Positions 49,537 through 60,249 of a stretch of DNA of 64,000 nucleotides are shown here, one piece after another (the stretch's first letter is position 1; each line of letters starts with the position of its first letter). Origin of the DNA: Allacma fusca (Eukaryota; Arthropoda; Collembola; Symphypleona; Sminthuridae); the NCBI GenBank assembly GCA_947179485.1, contig OX359246.1:45115632-45179631 (forward strand), given 5' to 3'. A program made the position numbers and the translations under genes. The notes beneath the pieces are model-generated. The model ran no database searches. It worked only from the letters and a program-made list of their open reading frames with translations, and had not been told where the DNA came from.

Positions 49537-50846
49537 GACACAGATAATTCTTACAATTATTAGTTTCGGAAAAAAATGTCTAGATTACCATTGACTCTAA
49601 ATATTTTTAAATTTGTCAGATATGACCAGGTTTTAAATTAAATGTTTAAATATTAGTAGCAATAGTAGTTTTAGCATGTGGAAGTTCGAGCCGGATTTGG
49701 AGTATCAAATCCTTGCGTCTTTCTTTTAAACCTATGGATTAATTACTGCTCGGAGGAAATGCCAATTTGAAATTGAATTTTGGCGGGGATTTGGAGATAA
49801 TTCAAGGACATCAGCTTTGAAGGGACTCAGGTTGAAATTTTAGATACTTTTAATGCTGGAAATGTCCCGGACTTTTGTTTTTGTCCTCTGGAAGAATTTT
49901 TTTAATATGGAAACACAAAGTATTGGGGCACTGTGATACAGTAAATTCTTATTTTGCTCTCATTTCCTGTTCAATTATAAATGATACGTGTGAAACTAAT
50001 TGTTTAGGACTTAGGAATGCGATTTGTTGTTGTTTGTACAGATGTATTCAGAACTTCTGGAAGGACCAACGGCTTAAAAGTAATTAATTCCTGTGATTTT
50101 TTGTTACATTATTATTTTGCTACTGATGACTATCCAAATAAAAAATTATTTCTTGGGAAAATAATGGGTTATAACTTGGGACAGCCATTTGTTCTTGTTT
50201 GCAAAATTGTCCTCAGAACTTCTGGAAGGACCAAAAGGAAAGAAGCCTTAAAAATAATTAATTCCTGTGAATTTTAGTAACATTATTATTTTACTATACT
50301 GATTACTGTTCAAATAAAAAATTATTTTTCCGAAAAATGATGGGTTATAACTTGAGACAGTTATTTGTCGTTGTTTGCAAAGTTGTCCCCAGAACTTCTC
50401 GAAGGATCAACGGACAGAAGGTAAATTATTGACTTAAAAAGAATTAACTTCTGAAAATCGTATGACATTAGTAAATTCTGGTGCCCCTTTACAATGAAAT
50501 ATGCTGGATCTGAATGAGATGTCTTGAAACTGTTTTGTCTTAATCGGAAAATACAAATTTTATGCCCAAATGGTGGCCCATTAGAAAAGAGGTGCATTTT
50601 TAAAAAAAATCACATGTATTTCTAGCCGTAATAAAAAACAAACAAAAAATTAACATCCGGAGAAACAGTCGGTGAGAGAAAATTCAAGACGGAAACTGTA
50701 ATTTTGAGGCGGACCACTGGTAGCAGTGTGAATAGAGACTCGACTAAATTTTTTATTTATTTTTCTGTAATGTATTTGTTTGTCATCAGATTACATGAGG
50801 GTGTTATAGTATATCAATAACATTATTGCAGGGAAAATTAAAATAT
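49537..50846. other. region between SMG8 start and GH17 stop; tandem repeat
   Basis: No gene is seen apart from short frames made by the repeat at 50035-50430. It holds the SMG8 promoter on its left side and the 3' flank of the GH17 gene on its right. Confidence 0.5.
50035..50430. repeat. tandem repeat, about 165-176 bp unit, 2.3 copies
   Basis: CAGAACTTCTGGAAGGACCAA starts near-identical units at 50049, 50214 and 50390 (a C replaces a G in the third). The units share ATTAATTCCTGTGA, TTACATTATTATTTT, CAAATAAAAAATTATTT, GGGTTATAACTTG and CAGCCATTTGTTCTTGTTTG blocks in the same order. The third unit decays soon after its start. Confidence 0.85.
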
Positions 50847-52060
50847 TTAGCCTTCCTTTTCGACAAATCTGTTCTCACGGTTATTGGGCTTGGTCCACCA
50901 ACCGTAGTGACCCTCAGCCTTGAACTGAGAGTTATCACTCTTCCAGGGCTCATCAATAGCCTGGAACATTTGAGTTTGAATGCGGTTTTGAGATGCAAAA
51001 TTATTCATGGAGTGCCAATAAGCTGCTTCATTTTGAACGGAGTTGGGTGACCCGTTGAAACTGTTCCCTTCACTTGGCCAACCAGTTTCCCCAATCATGA
51101 CCTCAATGTTCCCATTGACCTTTTTGATCTCGGACTGCAAATATAGGAGATAATAACCAACTTCTTCGGCTGCCCGGGAAGGGGGAAGCTGAGCATGCTC
51201 ATTACTGGGGTACACATTGCAGTAAATATAGTCGGAGTTCCGGACGATTTCTTGGAAGATTCCTTGTAAATCCCCACCCAAGATCGCACCGCAGATCTCC
51301 GTTCGGGCTCCAACTCTCAGACCAAGACTATTGGCACGTCCCTTGTTGTTCCGGATCATGTCCAGAACATTTACAGCCTCACCGAAGCTATGGATGTACT
51401 CATTTGTGAATGTAATTCCCCAGACGGTCCCAGCGGCCCGGTTGTTGGCATCAATAGCAGCCTCAAAAGCATTGTTAATCTCCCGACCCTGATCTTCGGC
51501 ATTTTGATATACTCCAATGTTGACACGGAGTTTGGTAGAGCTCTGCTGGTTCAAGGTGGCGGCTGCTCGGGCAATTAAAGCGTTACTGTCACACTGGTCC
51601 CAGGGCTTCCCTTGGTTGTAGCCTAAATAAATACATACATAGATACCATATGGAAATCTGACGGATAGTCCCAGTTAGGTATTTTTATAGGAAAGAGGTC
51701 ACATCTGTTATATGATTTTTCCTTACCAGCCACACCCATACTGTAGGTCGAAATACTGGAGAAATAATTACGGACCGTGGAGAGCTGGGCCATAATATCT
51801 TCGACAGAGTACCCATCCCAGTACCGAGCTGGGTTATGGTCAGTGTACGGAGAGAAAGCCACTCCCATAAATTCCCTGTTGAACTTTTGACCAGCAACAA
51901 GGCCCAAAGTCTACACATACAAAAAAAATCAATTAATTATATTTTTCTGGGATATTCAGTTTTGCTGCACAAATAACGAAAACTATTCCCACTATAGTTC
52001 TGCATTAAAATTTGCAAGGAAACTTACCAACACAAATACTAAGGCAAGAGGTGAGCCCAT
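50847..52060 (-). CDS. secreted glycoside hydrolase family 17 beta-1,3-glucanase, 3 exons
   Basis: Predicted to cleave beta-1,3-glucan (fungal or algal wall or storage glucan) outside the cell or in the gut. Exons: 52060-52028, 51910-51727, 51622-50847, GT-AG and in phase, giving 330 residues, close to the usual catalytic-domain size. A signal peptide of about 18 residues opens the protein (MGSPLALVFVL…LVAG). The first strand has MGVAFSPY. The acid/base Glu is probably E147 in FTNEYIH, and the nucleophile E251 in GETGWPSEG, which is the family signature. FQAIDEPWK and EGHYGWW near the end are also typical of fungal-type GH17. The family is known mainly from plants and fungi, so its presence in an animal suggests horizontal transfer or a little-known animal lineage. 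Two introns with normal splice sites and flanking animal genes on both sides argue against contamination. It is same-strand with SMG8 and divergent from the arrestin gene. Confidence 0.93.
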
Positions 52061-52837
52061 TTTGAAGGATTATTGTACGAGGTACAACAGGACGCAGCAG
52101 AAGTTAAAAATGGAATGAGTCTAATTGAAATATTGAGCACACTTTAAAATAAGCTCGTTTTAGCTCAATCAAAATTTGACAGGTTTATCTCCTGTTGATT
52201 TTAGCTGTCATTGGAAATTAATTCCCCTCATTGTAGGTTACACACACAAGTTTAAGATACCTACATTCGGGAATCACATCAATCAAGTATTATCTCAGTA
52301 GCTAGTATTTAAGTAGATATTTACATTAAATTCAGTGAGATTATTTATTGTCATTTCATAAGCATTATTCATATATGACCTACATGATTCATCTACATTT
52401 AGTAATTAAAAACTAGAGCAATTTCTTGACTCTCATGGAATGATATGCTTTGGGAAAAATGCTTTCCCTCAGTCCGAGCTGTTACAATGCCAAGCATTGA
52501 GTAAAAGTTACCCGGGTAGCACGAGTAAAAATCAATACTGAACTAATCTACAGACTTTTAATACTAAGTCTTCAAAGTGTTTGTCAAGAGTCACGAGATA
52601 ACGCGATAATGACATAAAGCTATTTTAAATTGTTAAGCTTGTCATTTATATCTGTCAAAGATCCATCATTATATTTTGTACGAATTTCTGTCTTACAATC
52701 TCGGTTTGGATTTGCATCTGTATTTTATCAGATTAAGTGAGCTTTACTGTCACAATACTGTCAAAATATGGGAATTTTAATAACGTGCATACAACTCCAA
52801 AGCTACTCCCGCAGTACTTGAGAACATATGCCTATCA
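52061..52837. promoter_or_regulatory. shared upstream region of divergent GH17 and arrestin genes
   Basis: The start codons of the GH17 gene (minus) and the arrestin-domain gene (plus) are 777 bp apart and point away from each other, so this A/T-rich interval must hold both core promoters unless unseen 5' exons lie further out. I could not identify TATA boxes or other elements. A shared or bidirectional promoter is an inference from spacing. Confidence 0.4.
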
Positions 52838-54395
52838 ATGGCTCTGCAGTTTAAAGTACTTGTAGGGAATGTCAATCAAAATCATACGAGACCAGCGGAT
52901 TTAATTGGACAAGTTAATGTGACTGCTAAAGTTGCAACAACTGTTTATGGTTCGTGTTTTGTTTACACATTACACTATAGACGCAAATAATTGCACTGCT
53001 TCATGGGCACACATGTGCAAATGTGCATTATCATTTAATGTCACAAGGGGTGATACCTATATTATGTGCATGGATTTAACTCCCCTTCTAGATTATACAT
53101 ACAATAAAAAGGTATTGTGTAATTAATTAAATTTGAAATTATAATATATATAAACAAGTACAAAAAAAACATCAAATTGAAATATTTCAGGCATAGGTCT
53201 CTTGTTTGAGGGGAAAGCCTCTTCTACTTTAATTTCAAAGAAAGAATCTCTACTAAAAGTCCGAAGAAGTTGCAACTACTTCGTACTCAAGCCTTTAGAA
53301 ATCCGAAAAGGAAGGTTCCAGCCGGTTGAGAGCTACAATGAGGCTTTACCAACTGACCAAGTCATAGAATGGACATTCAAAAAGGTAAAGCTCCAACCCG
53401 GCCTGAATAGTTTCCCGTACTGTATTACATTCAATCCGGATCAAGTTCTTCCCACAGCCTTTAAACATGAGTTAGGATCCATCCAGTACAAACTAGCCGC
53501 TTATATTAAGAAGGACCGTGAGGGAAAATTCTTAAGAGTCGTTGATACTAATGTCAATGTCGTAACGTATTCTCATTGTCCTACATTCCACCTGTCACAT
53601 CCGGTGTCTGTTACAAAATCCCGGACGGGTTCGGGAAGGAAGTTCATTGAAGGGACCTTAACCCTACGCTCGGGTGTTTTCCTCCCAGGAACAGAAATAA
53701 ATTTTAAATTAACTGTCGTCAATAGGAGCGCTGGTCGAATCCAAGTTATTTCACTGAATTTAATTAGAAATCTTGCATTTCACGCAGCCAATTTTTCGAA
53801 ATCCGAGTTTACTCACATCTGTACAAACGAGCTTCAGAGCAGTTGCAGTTTGTTAGGTCAAGATACCTTCGAATGGGAAGGGAACCTGGCCATTCCAATG
53901 GATTCTATGTTAAGTTTCCAGACGAATCATAAATGCTTGGAAGTTTTCTATTTCGTGCAGGTATTTACAAAAAGAGCTTATTTATGCGTATATAAAAATG
54001 AATAGAACTATGACAATTCTAAAGGGATGGGTATCCTTTAAATTCTCAATAAATGTATGTATTTTTTAACGTATTTCAGTTTACAGTAGGACTAATCGGG
54101 AATGGTAGTGTCCAAGGGGAAATCCCTGTTCAAGTTGTTTCAAGATTAGCAAGCTGTTCCCCCGAAGATGGCGCTAGTCAATCTCAACTTTCAGACATTA
54201 TTCATGTTCACCAGAGTTCGAGCAGGGAAAGTATTCCACCTCCGCCATCTTACAGCGAAGCCATGCGTTACTCTGCCTCGCTGGAAACACGTACGTATGA
54301 TCAATATTCTTGGGATTTATTATTTGTTACCTTATATGCAATTGGGTAATTATTCTTTGATTCCAGTGCCCCCAGCGTATGAAGATCTGTCTTAG
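52838..54395 (+). CDS. alpha-arrestin (arrestin domain-containing protein), 4 exons
   Basis: An adaptor that links membrane cargo to NEDD4-type ubiquitin ligases for endocytic sorting (family knowledge). Exons: 52838-52949, 53191-53960, 54080-54290, 54367-54395, all in phase, giving 373 residues. The N-terminal arrestin fold covers about 1-150 (ISKKESLLKVRRSCNYFVLK, then FKKVKLQPGLNSFPYCITF and IQYKLAAYIKK), and the C-terminal arrestin fold about 165-315 (GTLTLRSGVFLPGTEINFKL, ending FTVGLIGNGSVQGEIPVQVV). Two PPxY motifs, PPSY at 349-352 and PPAY at 366-369, sit at the very end, the standard WW-domain docking sites of ARRDC2/3/4-type proteins. The first exon is short but has the expected phase and a FKVLVGNVNQN start like family members. 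The gene ends 239 bp from the convergent chaoptin-like stop. Which ARRDC paralogue it corresponds to is unclear. Confidence 0.93.
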
Positions 54396-54633
54396 CTGAT
54401 CATATTCAAGACGAATTATTACTGGAACTGTACTTACATTTATATGAACGCCCATATTGTCCACATATGTCTCTGCTAAGCCATGGCTTCAACCACCATC
54501 TATGATCTGATGAATAGGAAATAAATGACTCCTAAAACTCCTCACATGTGAAAGATCTTTTAGAAACTGAAGATACCTATCATTATGCTTTTTAATCATT
54601 AATGAACAATTTAGTACTAGTATAACTCATTTT
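54396..54633. other. convergent 3' intergenic spacer
   Basis: 238 bp between the stop codons of the arrestin gene (plus) and the chaoptin-like gene (minus). The 3' UTRs probably overlap or nearly meet. An AATAAA-like signal (GGAAATAAATGA) for the plus-strand gene lies near 54519. Confidence 0.55.
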
Positions 54634-57600
54634 TCAAAATAGCATAGTAACCATGGTAGAAAGGATAACTAAGGATAGGGAAAGAGAACTAATGTAATTC
54701 CGGGCTGCACTACTCCATCCACAATCCAAATCTGCGAAGGCTTGCATTAATGAAGTTCCTGCTTTATCCCGGCATTGGATTGACCTCAAAGTATTCAGCA
54801 TCTCTTCACACTGTAGATAGTTATTTAAGTCGGAATTGGCACTGCAGCTCTTTTCCATCCAATGACCCAACCAGTGCTCGATCCATCTGAAAAGAACCCA
54901 GGTTGGTTTTTAACAGATATTTAAAATAGTAATTAGCTGTACTTTTGCAAGGGTAAAAATGTAAATAGGCCACGGTAACGTCTGTCATAGTAATAATAAT
55001 CCTACCCAGAGTCACAATTGCACGCCATGCGTAACGGACTCTCTATGTCCAGATCTACCAGGTACGGTTCTGTTGCTGAGGGTCTGTATTTCAAGTTCGG
55101 ATTCTTAATAGTTCTCAATTCAGAGTTATTTCCCCGAACGGTTAACTTGAGCTGGTTAACCCAACCTAGTTTATTGAAGAAGGAGGATGGAAGGTCAGAT
55201 AGTCCGGTGTCTTCGATTATCAGCTCCAGTTCACGACTTCGGAGTCCCTATGAAAAATATTTGTGCGTAATGAAATACATAAACCAACTTCATTTGTATA
55301 AAAACAATGCGTTAGTATTTTTAACTTTGATAAATTGTAGTCAGAAAAAACAGTCATAGAGCAGAAACATTTTTTTTACATCTAAAGAGGCATTCGCAAT
55401 GGTAGTCAGACTTGACCCTGTCAGCGTGAGTTTAGAAATCTTGTAAGGTAGCGCCACTTTCGCACTCAGGTCAATCACGTTGTCGTGCACCTTACGAGGC
55501 ATCAAAATAAAAAATGATTATAGCACGAAGGTATTTTGTAATTACTATTCCTAGGAAAATATTTCCAAAAACTTACCACCAATTTTAAATGATCTAACGT
55601 AGGAACTTGTTCCAACACCGCCGCCAGAGTTTTTCCTTCAAGAGGTCCAATTCGTAGCGTATCCAATGAAGTGAGTGGTTGAAGCACGCCCAACTAAAAT
55701 TGACCACAAATCAATGAGATTGTAGAATAAATTAATTCTTTAATGATAATATTTTCTGAAAAATGTTAAACCATACCTGAATAGCTTCCAGAGGCAACTC
55801 TGCAATATCCAGAGTGTGTAAACTTTGAATCCTGTAGAAACTGTCGTTCCTCAAATTCCGAATGGGATTATCCCCCAAACTGATCTCTCCCAGCTGTGGG
55901 AAAACATCTGTAATGAAATTCGGCAAGTTGAGGAACTGGTTCCCCGAAAAATCCGCCTCCTTCAAGAGCGGGACATCCTCCCCGAAATCCACAGGCATCC
56001 CAACAAGTTTATTCCCGGAAGCGTCCAAGGTAATTAACTGTGTGAAATTGAAGTTCGGTAAAGCCTCCAGACCCACATTAGCAATATTGAGCTCAATGAG
56101 AGTATCCTCAATGCTCTCAAACATCCTCTCGGTCAGTCGAGCCAAAGGATTGAAGCTCAAATCAAGTTGCAGAATATTCTGAATTTTGTCAAAAATTGTA
56201 TCCGCCATGAATACAATCTTGTTACGAGCTAAATTTAATCTTCTTATTGAAGTGAGGCATTCCAATTGCTCAAATAAGCTAGCAATCCCATTTCTGGAAA
56301 CATCCAATGTCACTAGCGATGCAGATACTTTTGCCAGAGCCCTCTCAGGGAAGTTATTCAAGTTATTTCCCGACAAGTCCAATATTTCTAGGCTGGTATC
56401 ACCAAACACTGCCGCATCGATGTTGCTCACCTCGTTGTCCGCCAAGCTAATGACTCTGAGTTTGGAGCAGTCTTGGAATAACCTTTGGGGAAGTGTCCTC
56501 AACTGGTTGGAATTAATCTCGAAGATCTGGAGAGCTTTTGTTCCCTGCAGAAGATCCTCATCAATAGTTTCCAGGTCGTTATGGCTCAAGTCCAATCGTT
56601 GGAGGAATGTCATCCCTTGGAAGTGTCCGTCAGTAATGTTTTCAATAGAATTGTGCGAGAGATCCAATTCTATTAAAGTGTTGCTAATTGGGTAGAAGAA
56701 GTCGGTGGAAATGTAGGTGATGTCATTATTGGACAAATCCATCATTTCTATTGTAGACGATGACAGGGAAACTCGAGGGGGCGGGACTGTCGTAGTAGTT
56801 GTTGTTGGCACGGATGAGTTGCTAATTTTCCCGGTAGGTGGCGGGGGCTTCGGGGCATTCCGTGACGCCTGCTCCGCCTCAGTTAACAACTCCGTCAACT
56901 TATTATGACTCAGCTGAAGCCTCACAAGAGATAATGTCCCGATCGTATCGAATGCATCGAAGTCAATAAACTTGAGAAGATTGTGACTCAAATCTAGAAT
57001 TTGAAGTTGAGGTAAGTTCTGGAAAGCCTCTTTACTCAACGTGGCTATTTTGTTCCCAGCTAAAGTGAGGACCTTGAGCTCATTTAAATGAACAAATCCT
57101 CTGGGCTGGATCTTGGAAATTTTGTTCTCATTCAGCTCCAAATATTCTAATTTTCGTAGTCCATGGAAACCCATAGCAGGGATTTCCTGGAGACTGTTAA
57201 AACCCAGCAGAAGCCTCTTCAGATTTGATAACGTTTCCAATGGAAATGTTTTTGAAGAAATAGAACTAATTCGATTGAATCGGAAATTAATGTATTCAAC
57301 TGCATTACTGAAGGAATCTTCCGCAATTGCATTCAGATCATTGCTACTTAAATCGAGTTCCTTCAAGTTCATCAATTTGTCCAAAACTTTCCCTGGCACT
57401 GAGGACATTCGCAGCCCATCTACAATTCTCAAACGAATCAGTGTTCGACCAATGTCGTTGAAGGCATTGGAGTCAATTGTAGAAATCCGATTGTAAGACA
57501 AATCCAGATATTTCAGTCCAGGGACCTTTGCAAAAGCATTCCTCCCAACTGAAGTAAGCTTCCCATGGTTTAGATTTATTTCTTCGAGACCAGGTCCCGA

Positions 57601-60249
57601 GCCATTAAATACTTCAAGGGTAAGTGCTGTGGAGCTGGCTTCCGATGAATTTAAATTCCTTAGTTTTTGAAGTCTCCAAGCAAAAGTGAGGACATCATGG
57701 GAGACGGGAGTATTTATTAAGTTGAGGCTGTGAAGATTGTTACTGAACTGTTCCAAATGATCTACCGTCAGATCGATTTGATTATCCCGTAAATTCAGAG
57801 AATTTAAATTGTCCAAGTTTTCAAAGACATCGTCCGGGAATTCCGTAATGTTATTAAAGGAAAGGTCCAAGACTCTCAGGGATTTTTCCAAACCCCGGAA
57901 AGCTTTTGGATTCAAATCCGAAATTAAACAATTTGAAAGGTCCAGTTCTTTAATACTTGGATTTTTAAAGGCCTCATCCTGGATCTCTTGCAGGGGGTTC
58001 GATGCAAAAGAAATTCTCTCTACTGATTGGAAATTTACAAGGGCATACGGCGGCAGCTCTGTGATCCTATTATGGTTCAAATTCACCTCAACCGCTGAGA
58101 TTTTCCCAGAACCCCCTTCTCTGGGATCATCGATGACATTGTCTGAGAGGTCCAATTTCGTTAACTTCAGGCTGGACAAAGCATCGAAGGGGATTTGTTG
58201 CAACTGATTGCTCTGCAAGTATAGTGTAGTAAAGCTCTTCCCGTTAGGAAAAGGCCGGTCTATGATTTCGAAGATCTTATTTTCGGACAAGTCCAAATGT
58301 TTCAAGTTGGTCAGTTTGGAGAACGTTCCCTAAATATAAATTCCGCCTATAATTTTTACCCACAACCCCGCATATTACACGCAACTGTGTTACGCAATGT
58401 CCAAATAAGCAATCAGCTACAAAAACTAGAGCAACACCAAAAAAAAGTGTAATAAATTTTAAATGGGCCAAAAATCTGGTCCATCTGTATGCGTACCTCT
58501 GTAATCCTGTGGATTAGATTTTTGGCAAGGCTAAACGAGAACAGGGAGCTTTCCAGGCTGCGAAAATCTGAGGAACTGACGTGAGTGATCTTGTTATCTG
58601 TCGTAATTTTAAAGTAATCATAGTGTCAGTGAATTTTAATTAGGCTCATTCTTTGCTACCCTTCCCCCTTGCAAAAAAGAAATTTGGTCAATGCTCTAAC
58701 CATGTCATACTTCTCGGAAGCTTAAATATATAACCGTAGGTTTTTAAAGGATAGAGTGCGTGTGTACATTATCTAAAGTAACTTATTCTGAGAGCATAAA
58801 TTAGCTCCTGAGAGGCTTCTTGGAATAGCATAACGGGGAAAACTGTGTCTGTTTTTGTTATTCTTTCCGACGTCAGTACGCACAGGGTATGTATGTATGT
58901 GTGGTTACCATTTGATACTCTTATACAATTGTGTGGGATACTTCCATGGTCATACACATATATAATAGGAGACATGCAAAATGATATCAGCACACACATA
59001 CCTTGCTGCCATACCTTGATTCACAAGGAGCTTGTAACTCTGGCTAGAAAAATCGCATATGCAATATTTTCCATCCCTACAATATGTACATATCATGCTG
59101 TGTGGACTATTCTTCTTACCACTCAAATCAAGCAATTCCAGCTTCCTAAGGTTTCGCAAAGCTGCACTCGGAACTGCTGTCAACTCGTTACTTCGCAAAT
59201 CCAATTCCCAGAGCAAGTTATCTAGCCCGAATAGTGCTTCCTTCATAATCAAATGCAAATTGTTCTCCTTTATTTGCAGTCTCCGGATTCCTACCAATGT
59301 CACAACCAGAATAACAATTAGATGAGAACAGCCATGAGAATTTGCTAAAATAATCTGCTAAAAACTAATTTTTCTAGATGCTAAAAGTTTCATACAAATA
59401 TTTCTCCTCCGCTAGGGTTTCGCTAACTAAATTGACAAATGTAAGGGATAAGCATGGGCTAATTGTTAGTGGAGTGAAAAATATTTTCTATGAAATTTAA
59501 AAGATACAAAAACAACTGACATGAGTTCATATGCTATCAGCTACTAATATGGTTTTTTTAAGGGAGGTAACTATAATTTACATGAAAAGCCAGTAATATC
59601 TTGAATATAAGTATAGTATCATTTTATTGTTCCAAAAAAACCTGATCCCACGAAACGTTTGTCCTCCAAAACTTGCAAATCATTCCCTTGCAAGGAGAGG
59701 GTGAGTATCCGGCTATGATTCAGAGCCAATGGTACATTCCCAAAAGGGACATTGGAACATGTCACAATCCCCAGGTCTGGACCCGGATTGGAGCAAGTGC
59801 AAAGTTGATTGAAGGAGCAGGACGGATGACCATCGAATCCCGTCCCGACGCTATTTGCTGTATGGTAAGCTAAGAATGACCTGAGAGACTCCGCCTGTGT
59901 CATGTACGCCCATGTCATGAACATAATAGTGATGAAGAGCGTGGTGTAAGCGATCTTGAAGATCAGCGACTGAAGATATAAACAATTTGAGGGGTCATTA
60001 AAAAAGACCTACAGTCATATTACATGTGTATTTCCCACACAGTAATAGCGATAATAAACGTTATCATTCAACTCCATCTAATTGTAAATACTATAATTTA
60101 GTAGGATACTTATAACAGTAAACATTTATATAGTTCACATACAAGCATTTACTCCATTTCTCAAATCTCTGTAAAAAAAAACGTTTAAAAAAATAAATGG
60201 AGCAAAAAGATCTCTTTCAACTCACCTCTGGACTCTGTCCTCGACGCAT
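54634..60249 (-). CDS. chp: chaoptin-like leucine-rich-repeat surface protein, 9 exons
   Basis: A cell-surface adhesion protein. In flies chaoptin is GPI-anchored and needed to pack photoreceptor microvilli. Exons: 60249-60226, 59969-59642, 59290-59120, 58597-58497, 58329-55777, 55693-55577, 55490-55380, 55247-55006, 54886-54634, all GT-AG and in phase, giving 1299 residues (fly chaoptin about 1315). A hydrophobic N-terminal segment (about 14-31) acts as signal or signal-anchor. A Cys cluster follows (CSFNQLCTCSN…VTC), then about 40 leucine-rich repeats (LxxLxLxxNxI). A Pro/Thr-rich interruption (PKPPPPTGK…TTTTTTVPPP) splits the repeat array at about 56780-56870. A C-terminal Cys cap (CNCDSG, WIEHWLGHWMEKSC, LQCEEM) leads to a short hydrophobic tail (SLSLVILSTMVTMLF) that fits a GPI-attachment signal. 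An insect-style Toll or connectin is less likely: there is no TIR domain and the length fits chaoptin. Confidence 0.92.

Noticed and set aside
55825-58207. Several plus-strand frames of 60-170 codons inside the chaoptin-like gene
   Set aside because: They are antisense shadows of the leucine-rich repeats in the large minus-strand exon.
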